Shown piece after piece: positions 23,745 through 35,909 of a DNA stretch of 64,000 nt. Under the pieces are notes generated by a model. That model was given only the letters and a program-made list of their open reading frames with translations. It was not told the origin of the DNA and made no database searches. Source of the stretch: Corythucha ciliata. Lineage: Eukaryota > Arthropoda > Insecta > Hemiptera > Tingidae. The position numbers were made by a program, and so were the translations under genes. Position 1 is the first letter of the stretch, and the number at the start of each line of letters is the position of its first letter. The stretch is from the NCBI GenBank assembly GCA_038030265.1, contig CM075937.1, forward strand, positions 43,938,198 to 44,002,197. The letters are read 5' to 3'.

Positions 23745-24172
23745 GGTGCTCACTAGGAAAGCATTCGCGGGTTATCCGCACCGAAAAGCAACTTCACTGG
23801 GGTTTCTCACTAAAAAAAAAATCCATTTCGATGGTTTTTACCAACCAATACGAAATAATCAACCAAAACCAATTTCGCTGGATTCGCGCACTAGGAAAGC
23901 CGTTTTGGGAATTTTCGGTCGCTTACACAATACCAGTTTCGCTCAATATAAAAGAAATGAAGAAATTCGAGGGTTTTGTTCACAAAAAACAGGTTTTTTT
24001 CTAACTAAAAAAATAAATTTCACTCGTTATAAAAGCATTTTGGTTCGTCAGTAAGGCCATTTTTCGTGCCAAAAAAAGCAATTCACGGGGTTTCCTGACT
24101 TAAAATTGCAATTTTGCGAGTTTTTCTCACTAAAACAAGCAATTTCACGGAGTTTCTTCACTAAAAAGCAAG
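23745..24172. repeat. Degenerate array, unit about 30 bases (CACTAAAAAGCAATTTCG type)
   Basis: Units combine TCACTAAAAAAGCAATTTC with a GGGTTT segment. The last unit ends directly at the target-site copy of the hAT-like element beginning at 24181. Confidence 0.6.
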
Positions 24173-25987
24173 GCAGCTGCCAGGGGCGTAGGTACGGGGG
24201 GGATATGTAGATTCCCCCCCCCACCCCCAGATCTACAAGAATACGAACGAAGGAGCACTAGTACCATAAGAGCCCCATAAAATCTCCAAAAATGAGCGTT
24301 TCACGTTGAAGTTAGGTTTAGCAGATTTTCTGGACTTAAAGCAGCCCGAAAAGGTCCGAGTACGTCCAGCTTTTTCCTTGGACTTCAAACCCAACGCAGT
24401 AGTCGCTAATTTGCAATTTGCAGATATAAAGTGGTGAAAAAACATTAATTCGCAGATACAAAATGAAGAAAATCACTAATTCGCGGCAAAAATTGAAAAA
24501 ACCACTAATTAGCACAGCCAAAATTAAGAAAAACGTTAATTTCCAGTTCCAATTGGGGAAAAGTGCTAATTCTCAGTTAAAAATGGAAAAAATTGCTAAT
24601 TTGCTGCTTAAATTGAGTCAAACGCCAATTCTTAGCAAAAATTGACTAAACTCGGTAGGTAATGCACGGGTTGGAAACGCTACCACGCTGCTAAAATTTA
24701 GAAAAAGCGATCGCTGCTAAAATTGAGAAACATCACTAATTCTCGAATTAAGTGTCTTGAAATTTATAATTTAAAAATAATGATTTTTTGACAGAAATGG
24801 ATGGATAGATGTAAATTTTTTTTTGGTTTGAAAAAAATAAAAATAAATTTATAATTGAAATTCGCACTTTCTGAAGGCATTTTTGTGGCTAAAGTTCAGA
24901 AAAATGGCAAATTCATGCATGGCTGTTGTATAATGTTAAAACATACGCTAATTCACGGCTAGAACTGAAAAGAAGCAATAATCTGTACCTATAAAAGTTA
25001 TATAGTTTTGCTAATGCGGTGGTAAAATGTGAAAAACCGCTAATTTGCGGATTATTTAGAAAATAAAATAATCAGCCTGGTCAAAATTAAGAGAAAGGTT
25101 AATTTTAAGCCTAAAAATTGAGGAAATTGCTAATTTGCGGCTAAAAATGGAAAAAATCGTCAATCTACAGCCAAAATTGCGCCAAACGCCAATATGTGAC
25201 TGAAAATGAGAAAATTCGCTAATTCACAGGTTCGAAACGCTACGACGCGTCGCCGCTACAATTTTTAAAAAACCCTAATTCGTGGTTAAAATTGAGAACA
25301 ATTCCAATTTGCGCCAAAAACTGAATATACGCCAATTTGCGGATTCTGAAGGCAACTTTTCAGGCTGAAATTGAAAAAAGCGCCAATTTATGGCAATAGG
25401 CGAACAAAACCGCTAATTCGTGAGTAAACTGAGAAAAATCGCTCATGCATTGCGTATGGTGGACCAAAAAAAATCCTAATTCGTGAAAAGTCCCCCTATT
25501 TTGCGGCTAATATTGAGGAAAACACTTAAGAAAAACGTTAATTTCCAGCTAAAACTGAGAAAAGTGCTAATCCCCCAGTAAAAAATTTAAAAAATCGGTA
25601 ATGTGCTGCTGAAAACGTCAAAACTCGTGGTTAATTAAGAAACATCGCTTACGGGATAAAAACGATACTTTGCTGCTAAAGTTGAGAAAATGCGCAAATT
25701 CATGGCTATGGGAGGGGGTGGGGCAAAACCGCTTATCAGCGGCTGAAATTGAGAAGAACGATACACTCAGCCAAAAAAGCGCTAATTTGCGGGTAGAGTT
25801 CAAAAATCGCCCCTAACTGAAAGATTGAGGCTATGATGAGGCCAACAAGATGTCCAGATTCAAGAGTGTGCTGGCTGGGTAGAATGATGACTAAAATGTG
25901 AAATTACCTCCCTCCCAACACCCTTACGATATTTCAATCTGATCCCCCACCGCAGAACAAATTCCTACCTACGCCACTGGCAGCGGC
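24173..25987. mobile_element. hAT-like element with inverted-orientation array
   Basis: The element proper is 24181-25979 (1799 bases). The left end is CAGGGGCGTAGGTA and the right end, read on the other strand, CAGTGGCGTAGGTA, so 13 of 14 bases match. The flanks are GCAGCTGC (24173-24180) and GCAGCGGC (25980-25987), an 8-base target duplication with one difference. The interior carries the GAATTAGCG array in reverse-complement orientation (24420-25800). No transposase is present. Confidence 0.7.
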
Positions 25988-26049
25988 TCACTCACACCTG
26001 CCCCCTGCCTGGGATGGAAATCTCTATATGAGACCTCTAAATAAACATG

Positions 26050-27265
26050 GAATGCTTTTTTATGAAGCGTTAAGTAAGTGACTATTTCACCCACAAAGTT
26101 GCCTCCAGAATCCACGAATTGACGTATTTTCAATAACAGCCGAAAATGTGAATACTTTCAATTTTACCCACGAATGATACCTTTTTCTACACTTTATCCA
26201 CGAATTAGTGAGTTTTCTCAATGTAGCTGCGAATTGGAGTTTTCCTCAATTTTTGCAGCAAATTAGCGATGTTTTACCGTTTTAGCAGTGAATTAGCACT
26301 TTTTGTCAATTTGAACTGCAAACTTGCGTTTTTCACATAATTAGCCGCGCGACCGCTAGTTAATGATTTTTCTCCATAATCGCCGCAAATTAGCGGTTTT
26401 TTAAAAACATTTTGTCTTCACATCCTCATTTTTTTTTTTTTTTCAATTGGTGCTATGGATTAGCGATTTTTTCGAATTTCAAGCCTGAAGTTGACTTCAG
26501 AGGCCACGGATTTGCGTTTTCCTACATTTCAGCCGCGAATTTTGGTTTTCTCTATTGTTTCAATTTTATCCGCGTATTGGAATTTTTTCTCCCTCACAAA
26601 TCAGTGAAGTTCCTCAATATTTGCGGCAAAGTAGCGTTTTACATCAGCGACAGCTATTTTCTCAATTTGTTCTGCGAATTACAGCGATTACTTGCATTTT
26701 TATCAGCGAATTAGCACTTTTCTTCAATTTGAGCTGAAAAACAAGTGTTTTTCTTAATCTTAACCGTGCTATAGCTAGTGATTTTTCTCAATAATGGCCG
26801 CAAATTAGCAGTTGTTTTAAAAAGTTTATGCTCTGCGTTATAATTTTGTTTTCACTTTTAGTTATGAATTAGCGCTTTTCCCCAGTTTTAAGCCCGAAGT
26901 TGCCTTCAGAGGACACGGATTCACATTTTCCTAAATTTTAGCCGCGAATTAGGGTTTCACTCAATTGTATAGCTACTAAAATTAGCGCTTTTTGTCAATT
27001 TCACTCGTGATTTTTCTCAATTTTAGCAGCGATTTAATTAGTGATTTTTCTCATCACCATTTCGCCTAATTTTAGCTGATAATTAACAATTTTCCTTGAT
27101 TTCGTGAATTATCGTTTTTCGCAATTTCAGTAGAGAATTACCCAGAAGTACCTTCATTAACGTAGAACCTAAAGATCGTAATTTTTCCACCTTTAAGCTT
27201 TTCGGCGGCCCCCTCTGATAGGTGGCCCGGGGTGATCCGCCCCTACATCGGTACGCTACTAATTC
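26050..27265. mobile_element. Array element with GGGGCGGATC-type right end
   Basis: The entry block (25998-26050: GGGATGGAAATCTCTATATGAG then CTCTAAATAAAC) matches 51885-51930. The right part (27180-27262: AAGCTTTTCGGCGGCCCC, GATAGGTGGCCCGGGG, GGTACGCTAC) matches 19420-19497. Together they indicate another copy of the array-bearing hAT-like family. The left end abuts or was split by the element ending at 25979. Confidence 0.5.
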
Positions 27266-27289
27266 GAATTATCAGTTTTACTTTTTTTC

Positions 27290-27720
27290 TCTCTTTTATC
27301 CATCCACTTTTTCTCAATTTTAGCTACGAATTCGCACTTCTCAATTTTAGTCGGGAATTGAAGTTTTTTTTTTAAAGACTTTTAGGTGCGTCTTTGCAAC
27401 TTGTTCCCACTTTTAGTCGCAAATTATCGTTTTTCCTCTAATTAAGCCCCGAGTTATAGCGTGTTTCTCACCTTTATAGCCAAGATTTACCTTTTCTCAA
27501 CTTTTGCCGTGAATTAGCGAGTTTTCTCCATTACATCTGCGAATTTGCATCATTTTTTTAGTACGAATGATCAGTTTTTCTAAAATTAAGCCACAAATTA
27601 GCGTGTTTTGCAGCTTTAACCACAAATTACAGTTTTTCTCAAGTTTAGTCACGAATTAGCGCCTTTTCTCAATTTTCATCCTCGAAAAGTGCTATTCTCG
27701 ACCAGATCGCGAAGTAGTTT
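27290..27720. repeat. Further GAATTAGCG-type array
   Basis: The array resumes after the putative element end, with units such as TTTCTCAATTTTAGTCACG followed by AATTAGCGCC. It may belong to an adjacent damaged copy. Confidence 0.55.
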
Positions 27721-28771
27721 CCGTGGACGCCTGACACGAAAAAGTAGGAGGCTTGCGATGGGAAAGTAGGGCACAATAGTAGGACGCCTGAAAACAAGTT
27801 AACATCGACTAATCGTTGATCAGTTTAGTGTTAACATTGTTTTTTACTAGTTTGAATGAATCAAATCAGCGAAATTAGATTTTGAACGAGTGAAAGTCCG
27901 CAAAAGTTAGGTAGGAGCAAAAGGACGAAATTTGAGTTTTTTAAAATAAACTAAATTATATAGGGAATTTGGTTTTTAAAGAGACAAATTAATTTGTTTA
28001 AATAGCCAATTGACCGACAACTGATTTTATTAGGACCGAACCTGACAAAATTCAGCCAACACAAAATCAGCGCGTATTTTAGCCAAATCGCCGTCCTACC
28101 GGATACCAAGCCTCCTTTTCACGTTCCAACATCCGTGAACACATAACCTAAATCCGTTCTCCTGTGATGAATCGAGCAAATCATTGAAATGTAGGACCGG
28201 CAAAAGTCCCAGAGGAACTCACTGTCAAGTCGTGCGATAAGAAATGCCCTCTCACTAAAGACGGAGCAGAGGGGCTTGGTTCACGGGGATGCCTCCAACT
28301 ATTCGCACACGCACACTAAACAAGATTGAAACAAACGATTCAATGGCCAATAAATTATTATTATTATTATTATTCAACCATTTCCAAGTGGACCAGACAA
28401 CGTTCAGTGTGACTGTGAAGATACCTTGGGAGAGCCGAATCGTTAGTTCCTGACACTTAACGTTCTCAGGATCTGTTTCTTTTTGGGGTAAAATGTAAGT
28501 TTGTAACGGGGAGCGGGCGTTTCTTGCCAGCTAACGGACTGATATTAGGCCTTTTAGGGTCATTTTTTCAAAGTGTTTCGATTTGAGTCAGGCGCGGTTT
28601 GTAAGACCCTCAAGACTAAGGTGAATTGCGGAATGCGCGTAAGAATGAGCGTCCAGATCCGCCCTAGGTGGGGTGTCAGTCAGTGTGAAAACAGTTCAGA
28701 TATTTACATGAAAATGTTTAGGTACACAGAAAGAAAGATTGAAAACAAAACAGGCAAAAAAGGGCAGAAAT
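27721..28771. other. 3' flank of EIF2B5; unique sequence
   Basis: Contains an ATT microsatellite (28349-28373) and no recognised gene. No AATAAA is obvious within 100 bases downstream of the EIF2B5 stop on the minus strand. A plus-strand frame at 28573-28824 overlaps the EIF2B5 tail antisense and is disregarded. Confidence 0.4.
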
Positions 28772-31700
28772 TCAATCGTCGTCGTCATCATCATCAGATT
28801 CAGCCTCCTCAAGCCATTGAATAAATGGCTTTACCTATCAGAAACAAAAATATGTTCACCGTAAGGTACCCCACCAGAAATAAAGGCGCTGTTGCCATCG
28901 TCAAAGTTGCTTACCAGTTTTCTCAAAATCACGCTGTTCTCACTATCCGTTTTAGGGGTTTCGAACCACTTTAATATTACCTCTTCAGCGAGAATATCTT
29001 TGTTGTACAGCAAGTGAATCAATTTCATCGCTATGCTCCTCAGGGGAGGGTTTATATCGGCGATGTCCTGTAAAAATTATGGTTGCTCAATCGCGAAAAG
29101 CGACGTGAAAAAACGAGTTTTACCTCTAGGGCATTCAGACAGTCTAGCATGGCACTTTCATTTTTTATGTAATTCGTCAATAGCGGCATGAAGTATTTCA
29201 ATTTGACCACCATTTGATCCCAGGAGAACTCATTTTTCATCGTGATTAAAGCTCGAACGACGTAGTAATTTACTTCATTCAATGGAATGTTGTAAGCGTA
29301 ACGGGAGGAATTGACTTCCAGTACAAGGTTATCGCAGGGAAGATTGTCCTCGTAGCCTCGTAGCAGAGAGTCGACTACTTCGCTGTAAAACACTGTAAAA
29401 AAAAATACAATTAATTTCGTTTAAGGCGAAGGGATCGAAAAACCCCGCTTACAGTTGGCGTCATCTTGTATGGGCGATTCCGGACGACTGAGACCGTCCT
29501 CTTCGTCGCTGTCTGTGTCGTCATCGAAAACATCGGGACGGCGTAAATTTTCCAATCCCCGCCATTCGGCCTTTAATTTTTTTCCATCCTCCGAGTCCGA
29601 CTCACTTTCCTCGCCCTCTGAGTCTGAATGGTAGCTGAAGGCTTTGCTACCGAAAGATCTACAGTCTTTGTGAGACACACAGAAAAATAGATAATTTACG
29701 TGTAGGCCGAAAGCTCACGGCCTATTCATCCACCGATACTCACTTTTTGATGTTTGTTTACATTCTAGTCTTGTTTTTTCGAAGACTACCCCCGGCCCGA
29801 GTACAACTCCAGGACCTACGACGCAGGATTTTAACTGAGTGCCCGATTTAATCGTGCACCCTTCGCCGATGACGCAATAATGAATATGACAATTATTCTG
29901 AAAGGATCGGTAATTACCATAAAAATTAGTAAAATATCGCAAGGATTGACGGCCTACCTCGATTGTAACTTTGGAAAACACATGGGAACCTGAAATGGCC
30001 ACGTTGGCTCCGATTTTACAGTCAGGACCGACGACAGTGCGACTCAGTGTAGTCTGCTCTTTAATGACAGTTTTCCGACCTACGACTACGTCCTCTTCGA
30101 GGCAACATCCCCTAGAGACAAACAAGCATGAAATATCTCGAAATTTCACAGTGACTCCTTATCTGCAAATACTTTGCTAAGCTGATGTTGTCTTGGAGGT
30201 AAATATTGTTCCTGTTGAAGCTGAACGGATTATTTTGATCTAGATCAGGAACTAAAGGATACGACCATCTATGAATTATGTCGTGGCTGAAATAACGAAA
30301 TAATTAATATTTAATTCATGTATTTAAATGTGTCACCAACAACCTGATGTAGTGATAGTTCTGCCAAGATGTGACGCTAGCTGTGTACTCATCGTCAGGC
30401 AGAATGTAAGCGTACACGGTACTAGCTAGAATCTCCTCGTTCATAATAACTCCGCGAACGAAATCGTCGCGAGTTTGAAAGTCAAAATTTTCCGTGAACA
30501 GAGGCGGTACATTGATCGAGCAAACGCTCACTTTACAATCGAGTAAATCGTTTCTAAAATCGATCTGGTTTTGCTCTAAAAGTACGGCCTGCACGTATTC
30601 TCAATAAGTTGTTTTGCTCTAATAAATTCAACCGAACGGTTACCATTTCTAAATTGATTTTCGGGCGATCCAAACGACGCTCGTGCAACAAAATCCGATT
30701 TGTTTCCGAGTTTAAGGCCAGTATCAAGTCGTCTTCTTGGCTTTTCACTTTTCCCCCACACTGCTTGTACATGAGAGTCATAGAAGCTCCTTTGTCCACC
30801 TTTTGAGTTTTCCTGTTTTGTGCCGGTGGATTAAGTGGAAGAGGGAGGGGAGGGGGTGATGAAAAGATGGTGTAGTCGTCAATTTTACAACAGAGTAGGA
30901 GCCTTATTTACTAACTCTGATAGGGCGCCCCAAAATGGTCAGAAACAGAAAATAAGAAACCGTGTCATTATGCTTGCATGGTAGTGCCTTCGTGATAATC
31001 AGCTTCCCTTTTGGCGCCTCTCATTTTAGTGAATAAGGCCCCTTGGTCAGGTGTGGGGGGGGGGATCTGGTATCTCACCTGTGGTGATCAAGAGCCGAAA
31101 CAATTTGAAAGTTTCCGACGACGTCGCTGCACAATAATATAAAATCGCCTTTGATCAAAGCTTTGGCGTCCAAATCACGCATGGCGTCGCCAAGTGATCT
31201 ACATCCGTCTGAGACGACGACATTGATCGTCATTCGGCCGTAGCATTTACTCCTGAAAGTACAGACAATCCGTACAAAGGATTTCATTGCATAAAAAATA
31301 TGCCGATAAGTGTGGGGTGACGTTTACTAACTTAACGAACTGCTTAATCTGCTCAGTGTGCGACGTACAGAACAGGATGACTTCTTGAACGTGGGCCAAC
31401 GAAAGACACTCCAACGTGTAGTCAATGAGAGGACGGTTGACCAGGGGCATCAGGCACTATCGAAACGAAGATACGTCAAAAATTTCCCACAAATCTATAC
31501 GCGCCTGGACTTGGAGATTCTCCAGATCGAAAAGTCGCGAAACACATAATTATTTCGCCAGTAGAAACTGTTCACGATACGAAATACAGAATATTCGGGT
31601 CTAAAACAGGCCATTTAACCCCAAAATCAAAAGCCAAACCCGTAAATGTGGTTCCTCGAGAGAGCCAATACCTCAACATTGCGTTTTTTCGGTTCGGAAG

Positions 31701-34700
31701 TCTCAAAAAACCGGCAAAATCGGGGTTCGGAAGAGTCCTAAAAGGGACAAAATCTCGCGAAATTTCACGATTCACAGACATCAAAATTAGTTTTTTCAAA
31801 ATCCAACTTTTTCGAGTGTTTCCCCTTTTGACGAAAGCATTTTCACGTGTTTGGCTACTCGGAATATCAGTTTCACGAGTTTTTCATTGATCAGACCTGC
31901 AAAATTTTGGGTTTTTAAAGAGGGAAAAAACTCGCGAAATTTGGTTAATTGAAAGATAGGAACCTGTGAAATCTAGGGTTTGGCTAATTTTGTCCCGCGT
32001 CCCGGACAAGGTCATTCCGGGACGCGATTCGTTCTGGAGTCTGATCTACGTTTCTAAAAAATTGGTATTGGGCACATAATAATTTTATTCTTGGAATGAA
32101 GATGCACGTTCGTGAATCTGTGGCCTGATACATCAAATGAGAATAATAAATGAAAATCGTCCTATTCGTTTGACCAGCCCATTTTTTCTTTTTCACCGTT
32201 CAGATACTTTTTTAAACTGTAGGTACGTGTTGTCGGATGTTTCCGTGGTCAGGGTTTTTCTTGGTTAAAGCTTTTGTTGTCAGAGCTTTTTGGGATCCAA
32301 GCTTTTGTGGTTAGTGCATTTTTGGTTAGAGGTTTTTGTGGTTAGAGTTTTTTGTTGGAGCTTTTTGTGGTTAGAGTATTTTGAGGTTGCAGCTTTCGGC
32401 GTTTGGTCTCTTTGGGTTCAAGTTTTTGTGGTTCAACTTTTCTTTCGTTAGAATTTTTGTGTTGTGGTTAGAGCATTTTGAGGTTAAAGCATTTTGTGGT
32501 TAGAGCATTTTGTGGCTGGAGAATTTTGTAGTTGGAGCATTTTGTGGTTAAAGCATTTTGTGGTTAGAGCGTTTTGTGGCTGGAGAATTTTGTGGTTAGT
32601 GTACTTTGGGTAAGTGGTTTTTTTATTGTTACAACTTTTTGTGGTAAGAGCACAATTATAATAATTTATTGTTCACACAACAGTCTGTTAAGAGCATTTT
32701 TGTGGTTAGAGCATTTTGTGGTTGGATCATTTTGAGGTTGAAGCATTTTGTAATTAGAGCATTTTGTGGCTGGAGAATTTTGTGGTTAGAGCATTTTGTG
32801 GATGGATCATTTTGTGGTTGGAGCATTTTGTCGTTGGATCATTTTGTGGTCGGTGCATTTTGGGTTAGTGGTTTTTTAAACGTAGTTACAAATTTTTGTG
32901 GTTAGAGTATAATTATTGGGGTAGCTGTTTTCTGTGGTACTTGCTTTTTGAGGTAAGAGCATTTTTGGTGAGTGCATTTTTGGTCAGAGGTTTGCTTTTT
33001 GAGGGTTGAGTTTTTTTTTTTTTTTTTTGTTACAGCATTTTGAGCATGTTTGAGCTTTTTGGGGCTAGAGGACTTTGTGCTTGGAGTACTTTGTGGTTAT
33101 ACCTTCTGAGGTTGAGCTTCATTTTGTTTAATCCTTTTTGTTGTGTCCCGCTTTTTTCCGTTTTGCCCCGGGTGCTTTTGGACGTTGAAACTTTTGTCCC
33201 CATTTTGTCAAATTTCCAGTTGGTAACCCTAGTGAAATCCGTTTTTAAGGCCCCAAACCATTTTTCGGGTCATTATAATATCTCCAAACGATCTAAGAGG
33301 GAATTGAGTCGTAGAAAATTTTGTCGTAAAAGACCCGCATTCACGAACGTACGCCATACCAGAGGCAAACCCCCGAAATAGGGCTTTTTAAGGCACCCAA
33401 TCCTTTTTATCCATTCCAATCCGTTTTATAAGGGGCCAGAGTCGTGAAATTTGATTTCTTAAAGGGTTAAACCCGTGAACTATGATTTTTAAAAGGGCCA
33501 AAGCCGTGAAATTGAAGTTTCAGAAGCTTAATCCGCGAAATTTTGTCCATAAAAGGGCGAAATCCTCGACATTTCATTTTTTAAGGGGTCAAGCCCCAAT
33601 CAGGGGTCGAAACCAAAAAATACTTTTTTTGCGGGGTGCCGGGCGTTTTGTTTGACATTTTCCGACTTAGACGCGGGGGGAGGTACCATAAGTACTAGGA
33701 TTTTTCTTGTTCTTTTGATGGTGTAGCCTGCCGATGATATATTTGTATCATTGTGGGTCATAAAAAAGGGGGAAATTTCAATTTTCGAGGGGTGCCGGGT
33801 GATTTTTTTGTGCGTCAGTAAATTAGGATGTCCCCTAATGGCCCTGGTCAGGCGCCGAATCCGTGGACTTCCGTCTATAAATGATCACAACCCGCGAAAT
33901 TGTGTTTCTTAATATCGAAATCTGCTAAATTTGAGATAACAGGCACTGAATCAGCGATATTTCGTTCCTTGAAGGGTGAACGACGCGATTTTTTCTCACT
34001 CTCACTATTTAAATTGACTTTTGGAAATGCCAAACCCATGTTTGGGTTTTCAGGCAACGAATCTGGAAAATTCCGTTTTGGTTTTCCAAATCCGTATTTT
34101 AATTGATCGGAATTCAAAGCCTTGAAATTTGGGGTTTCAGGTGCTAAATCCGAGAAATATACTTAATTAAAAAACCAATCTTATGAGTGTGATCGTTACG
34201 TGTGATCAATGTTTCGAATAGTCCAGCCGGCGAATTGAAATTTCTGAGGGATCCCAAACACCTCGTATTCGGTATTTCCCAAGGGCAAAATCCGCGACAT
34301 TGTGTGCCAAGCTAAATCCATGAACTTTCGTTTCCAGAAGTCTCAACGACCGATTTTGTGTGTTTTTCTTTCGCAGTTGAACCCAAGAAAATTTGCTTTT
34401 GAAGGAGTCAAACCTGAGAGGTTTTGCTTTTCATCAAACTGCGAAAATTACTTTCAAAGTAGCCGAGACAGCAAATTGGCGACAAAAACCATGAAGTTTT
34501 GGTGTTTTCAGGCCCTGATTTCACGATCGATTTTTTGAGGTCCGAACCACCAAACTTGCGTTTCTAGAAAAATCAATGACGCGATTTTTGAAAAATATTT
34601 TTGAATGAGGCAAACCCGAGAAAAATGGGGTTTGAAGAAGGAGCCGATATCGCAAATTTTTATAAGGTCCACAGCCATGAAATATGGGGTTTCAGACTCC

Positions 34701-35653
34701 AAATCTGCATAACTTTTCCTTCTTGAATGAGACAACCACGAGTTAATAATTTTGATCAGAGACGTATTTGATTTCCTCACTATTCAAGCATAAAACAAGG
34801 AATTTAGCACCTGAAACCCCAAATTTCAAGGCTTTGAATTCCGATCAATTAAAATACGGATTTGGAAAACCAAAACGGAATTTTCCAGATTCGTTGCCTG
34901 AAAACCCAAGCATAAAACAAGGAAGGAACCAAAAACTGATAATTTTGACTTTAAAACGCGTATTTTAGCCTAGAATCAAGTATATTTGGTTGGCCATTCA
35001 ATATCCAAAAACTGAATCATTGACGAAGTTTCAATGTAACATATTGCAACGTATATTTGAAACGTATCTGTGCTGAAGTGAGAAGTGGGAACGTGCCCTG
35101 AAAATATGACTGTTTGACCGAAAATCGTTCATTTCTAACGAAAAGACACAGATCCGCCTCTTCCCGTATTTTTGGCGGATACGCCTACCACTAGGCGAGG
35201 TATCCACGCTACATCTTATAGCGGCCAGCCTTATGGAGCGAACTGCATCCGACCAATGCTAAAAGCATCCTGGTCTTAACGCACGCATAAAAAGCCTAAA
35301 CCTATACTGCCATACACTTCACCGAAGAGCGTGTACCGGCGAATCACGACCGGAACGCTCGAAAAGTGGTGTGAGGGTCTCTACTGTTCAAAACCAATAG
35401 CCTTTGCCTCTGATGCGGGCCCGGACCAATCGTATCGTCGGCGGCACGACTGTGCCCGACAAACCATGCTTATATCGTGACCATCATATTATGTTGTGAA
35501 ATGAGAGGAGTAAAAATTTCTCGAAAAAAGTTGTAAACAATTCCAGTGACTTACTGGCGAGCTGGTCAGCGGTTGAAAGTTATTCGTATATGCGTCCGCA
35601 ATGACGACTGCCTGAATCACGTCCTCCTTTTGAACCGTTTCCTTTTTCGACAT
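28772..35653 (-). CDS. EIF2B5: Translation initiation factor eIF2B subunit epsilon, 641 residues, 12 exons
   Basis: Catalytic subunit of eIF2B, which exchanges GDP for GTP on eIF2 in the cytosol. Exons on the minus strand: 35653-35555, 31456-31332, 31252-31079, 30812-30644, 30588-30344, 30286-30173, 30111-29958, 29897-29744, 29665-29453, 29392-29124, 29067-28915 and 28828-28772. All phases agree. Residues 14-270 form the nucleotidyltransferase-like domain (PLVNRPLIDYTLECL, RSLGDAMRDLDAKAL, NFDFQTRDDFVRG). Residues about 280-410 are the left-handed beta-helix (repeated V/I-G-x-x-C turns). An acidic Ser/Asp linker (about 415-470) follows, then the W2/HEAT domain with its conserved glutamates (ILAEEVILKWF, about 590-600) and an acidic tail. 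Length is near the family norm (human about 720, with a longer linker). The first intron is 4.1 kb and full of repeats; the others are 55-90 bases except the 79-base and 266-base introns 2 and 3. Confidence 0.96.
31980..33232 (-). mobile_element. GTTGCCAAC-family element with GTGGTTAGAG array
   Basis: The right end reads TTTCCAGTTGGTAACCCTAG (to about 33229), matching the TAGGGTTTCCAAC end of the copy at 63 kb. The left side contains GTCCCGCGTCCCGGACAAGG, then GGGCACATAATAATTTTATT with a GAATGAAGATGCACG tail, shared with 54.07 and 63.59 kb. The interior (32220-33110) repeats GTGGTTAGAGCATTTT at about 16-17 bases. At 32080 the copy is uninterrupted where the 54.09-kb copy carries a MITE. Confidence 0.7.
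32220..33110 (+). repeat. Tandem array of GTGGTTAGAGCATTTT, about 16-17 bases per unit
   Basis: The clearest stretch is 32460-32600 and 32690-32860, where consecutive units differ by only one to three bases (GTGGTTAGAGCATTTT, GTGGCTGGAGAATTTT). A T-rich run interrupts it at 33008-33029. It is the interior of the surrounding transposon-like element. Confidence 0.8.
34042..34149 (+). repeat. Perfect inverted repeat, left arm, 108 bases
   Basis: The sequence from TTGGGTTTTCAGGCAACG to TTTCAGGTGCTAAAT is the exact reverse complement of 34802-34909. The arms are separated by 652 bases. In a region where array units differ by 20 percent or more, exact identity over 108 bases means a recent duplication or conversion. 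Confidence 0.95.
34802..34909 (-). repeat. Perfect inverted repeat, right arm, 108 bases
   Basis: Exact reverse complement of 34042-34149, by direct base comparison. The next bases on both sides diverge at once. The arm lies inside the 33-base-type array, in EIF2B5 intron 1. Confidence 0.95.
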
Positions 35654-35909
35654 TTTACGGTAAATCTAGGCTAGAGAAACAATAAGTAACGCTGAAAATG
35701 AACTAAATTGTGCTAAAATCGTACTGACAGTCACGAAGGCTGGATGGAGACATGCGAAGACGTCAGGTTGTGTGATAACCAAAACAGATTATTGTAACCT
35801 TCCCAGGTGATTGTGAAAGTGAAACCGCATCGCATCCGAAGAGTTCTGTGAGTAACTTCTTACTTCTTTATTTAAATGGTTTTTATTGGACGTTAAAACG
35901 ATATAGAAA
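35654..35909. promoter_or_regulatory. Shared head-to-head promoter region of EIF2B5 and MRPS27
   Basis: Only 256 bases separate the two start codons on opposite strands. No TATA box is obvious. CpG-containing segments at about 35735-35765 and 35820-35845 could mark transcription starts. Both genes are constitutive housekeeping genes, which fits a TATA-less bidirectional promoter; this is an inference. Confidence 0.55.

Larger units (their letters stand above)
31457..35554 (-). other. Large first intron of EIF2B5
   Basis: The donor is CCA then GTAA, and the acceptor is GATAG before the second exon. The intron holds a 33-base-type array, one complete GTTGCCAAC-family element and a perfect 108-base inverted repeat. 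The interval 35150-35480 is GC-richer and non-array but contains no recognised gene. Confidence 0.85.

Noticed and set aside
33040..33381. 113-codon plus-strand frame at the edge of the GTGGTT array
   Set aside because: It runs from array into the terminal part of a transposon-like element and has no protein signature.
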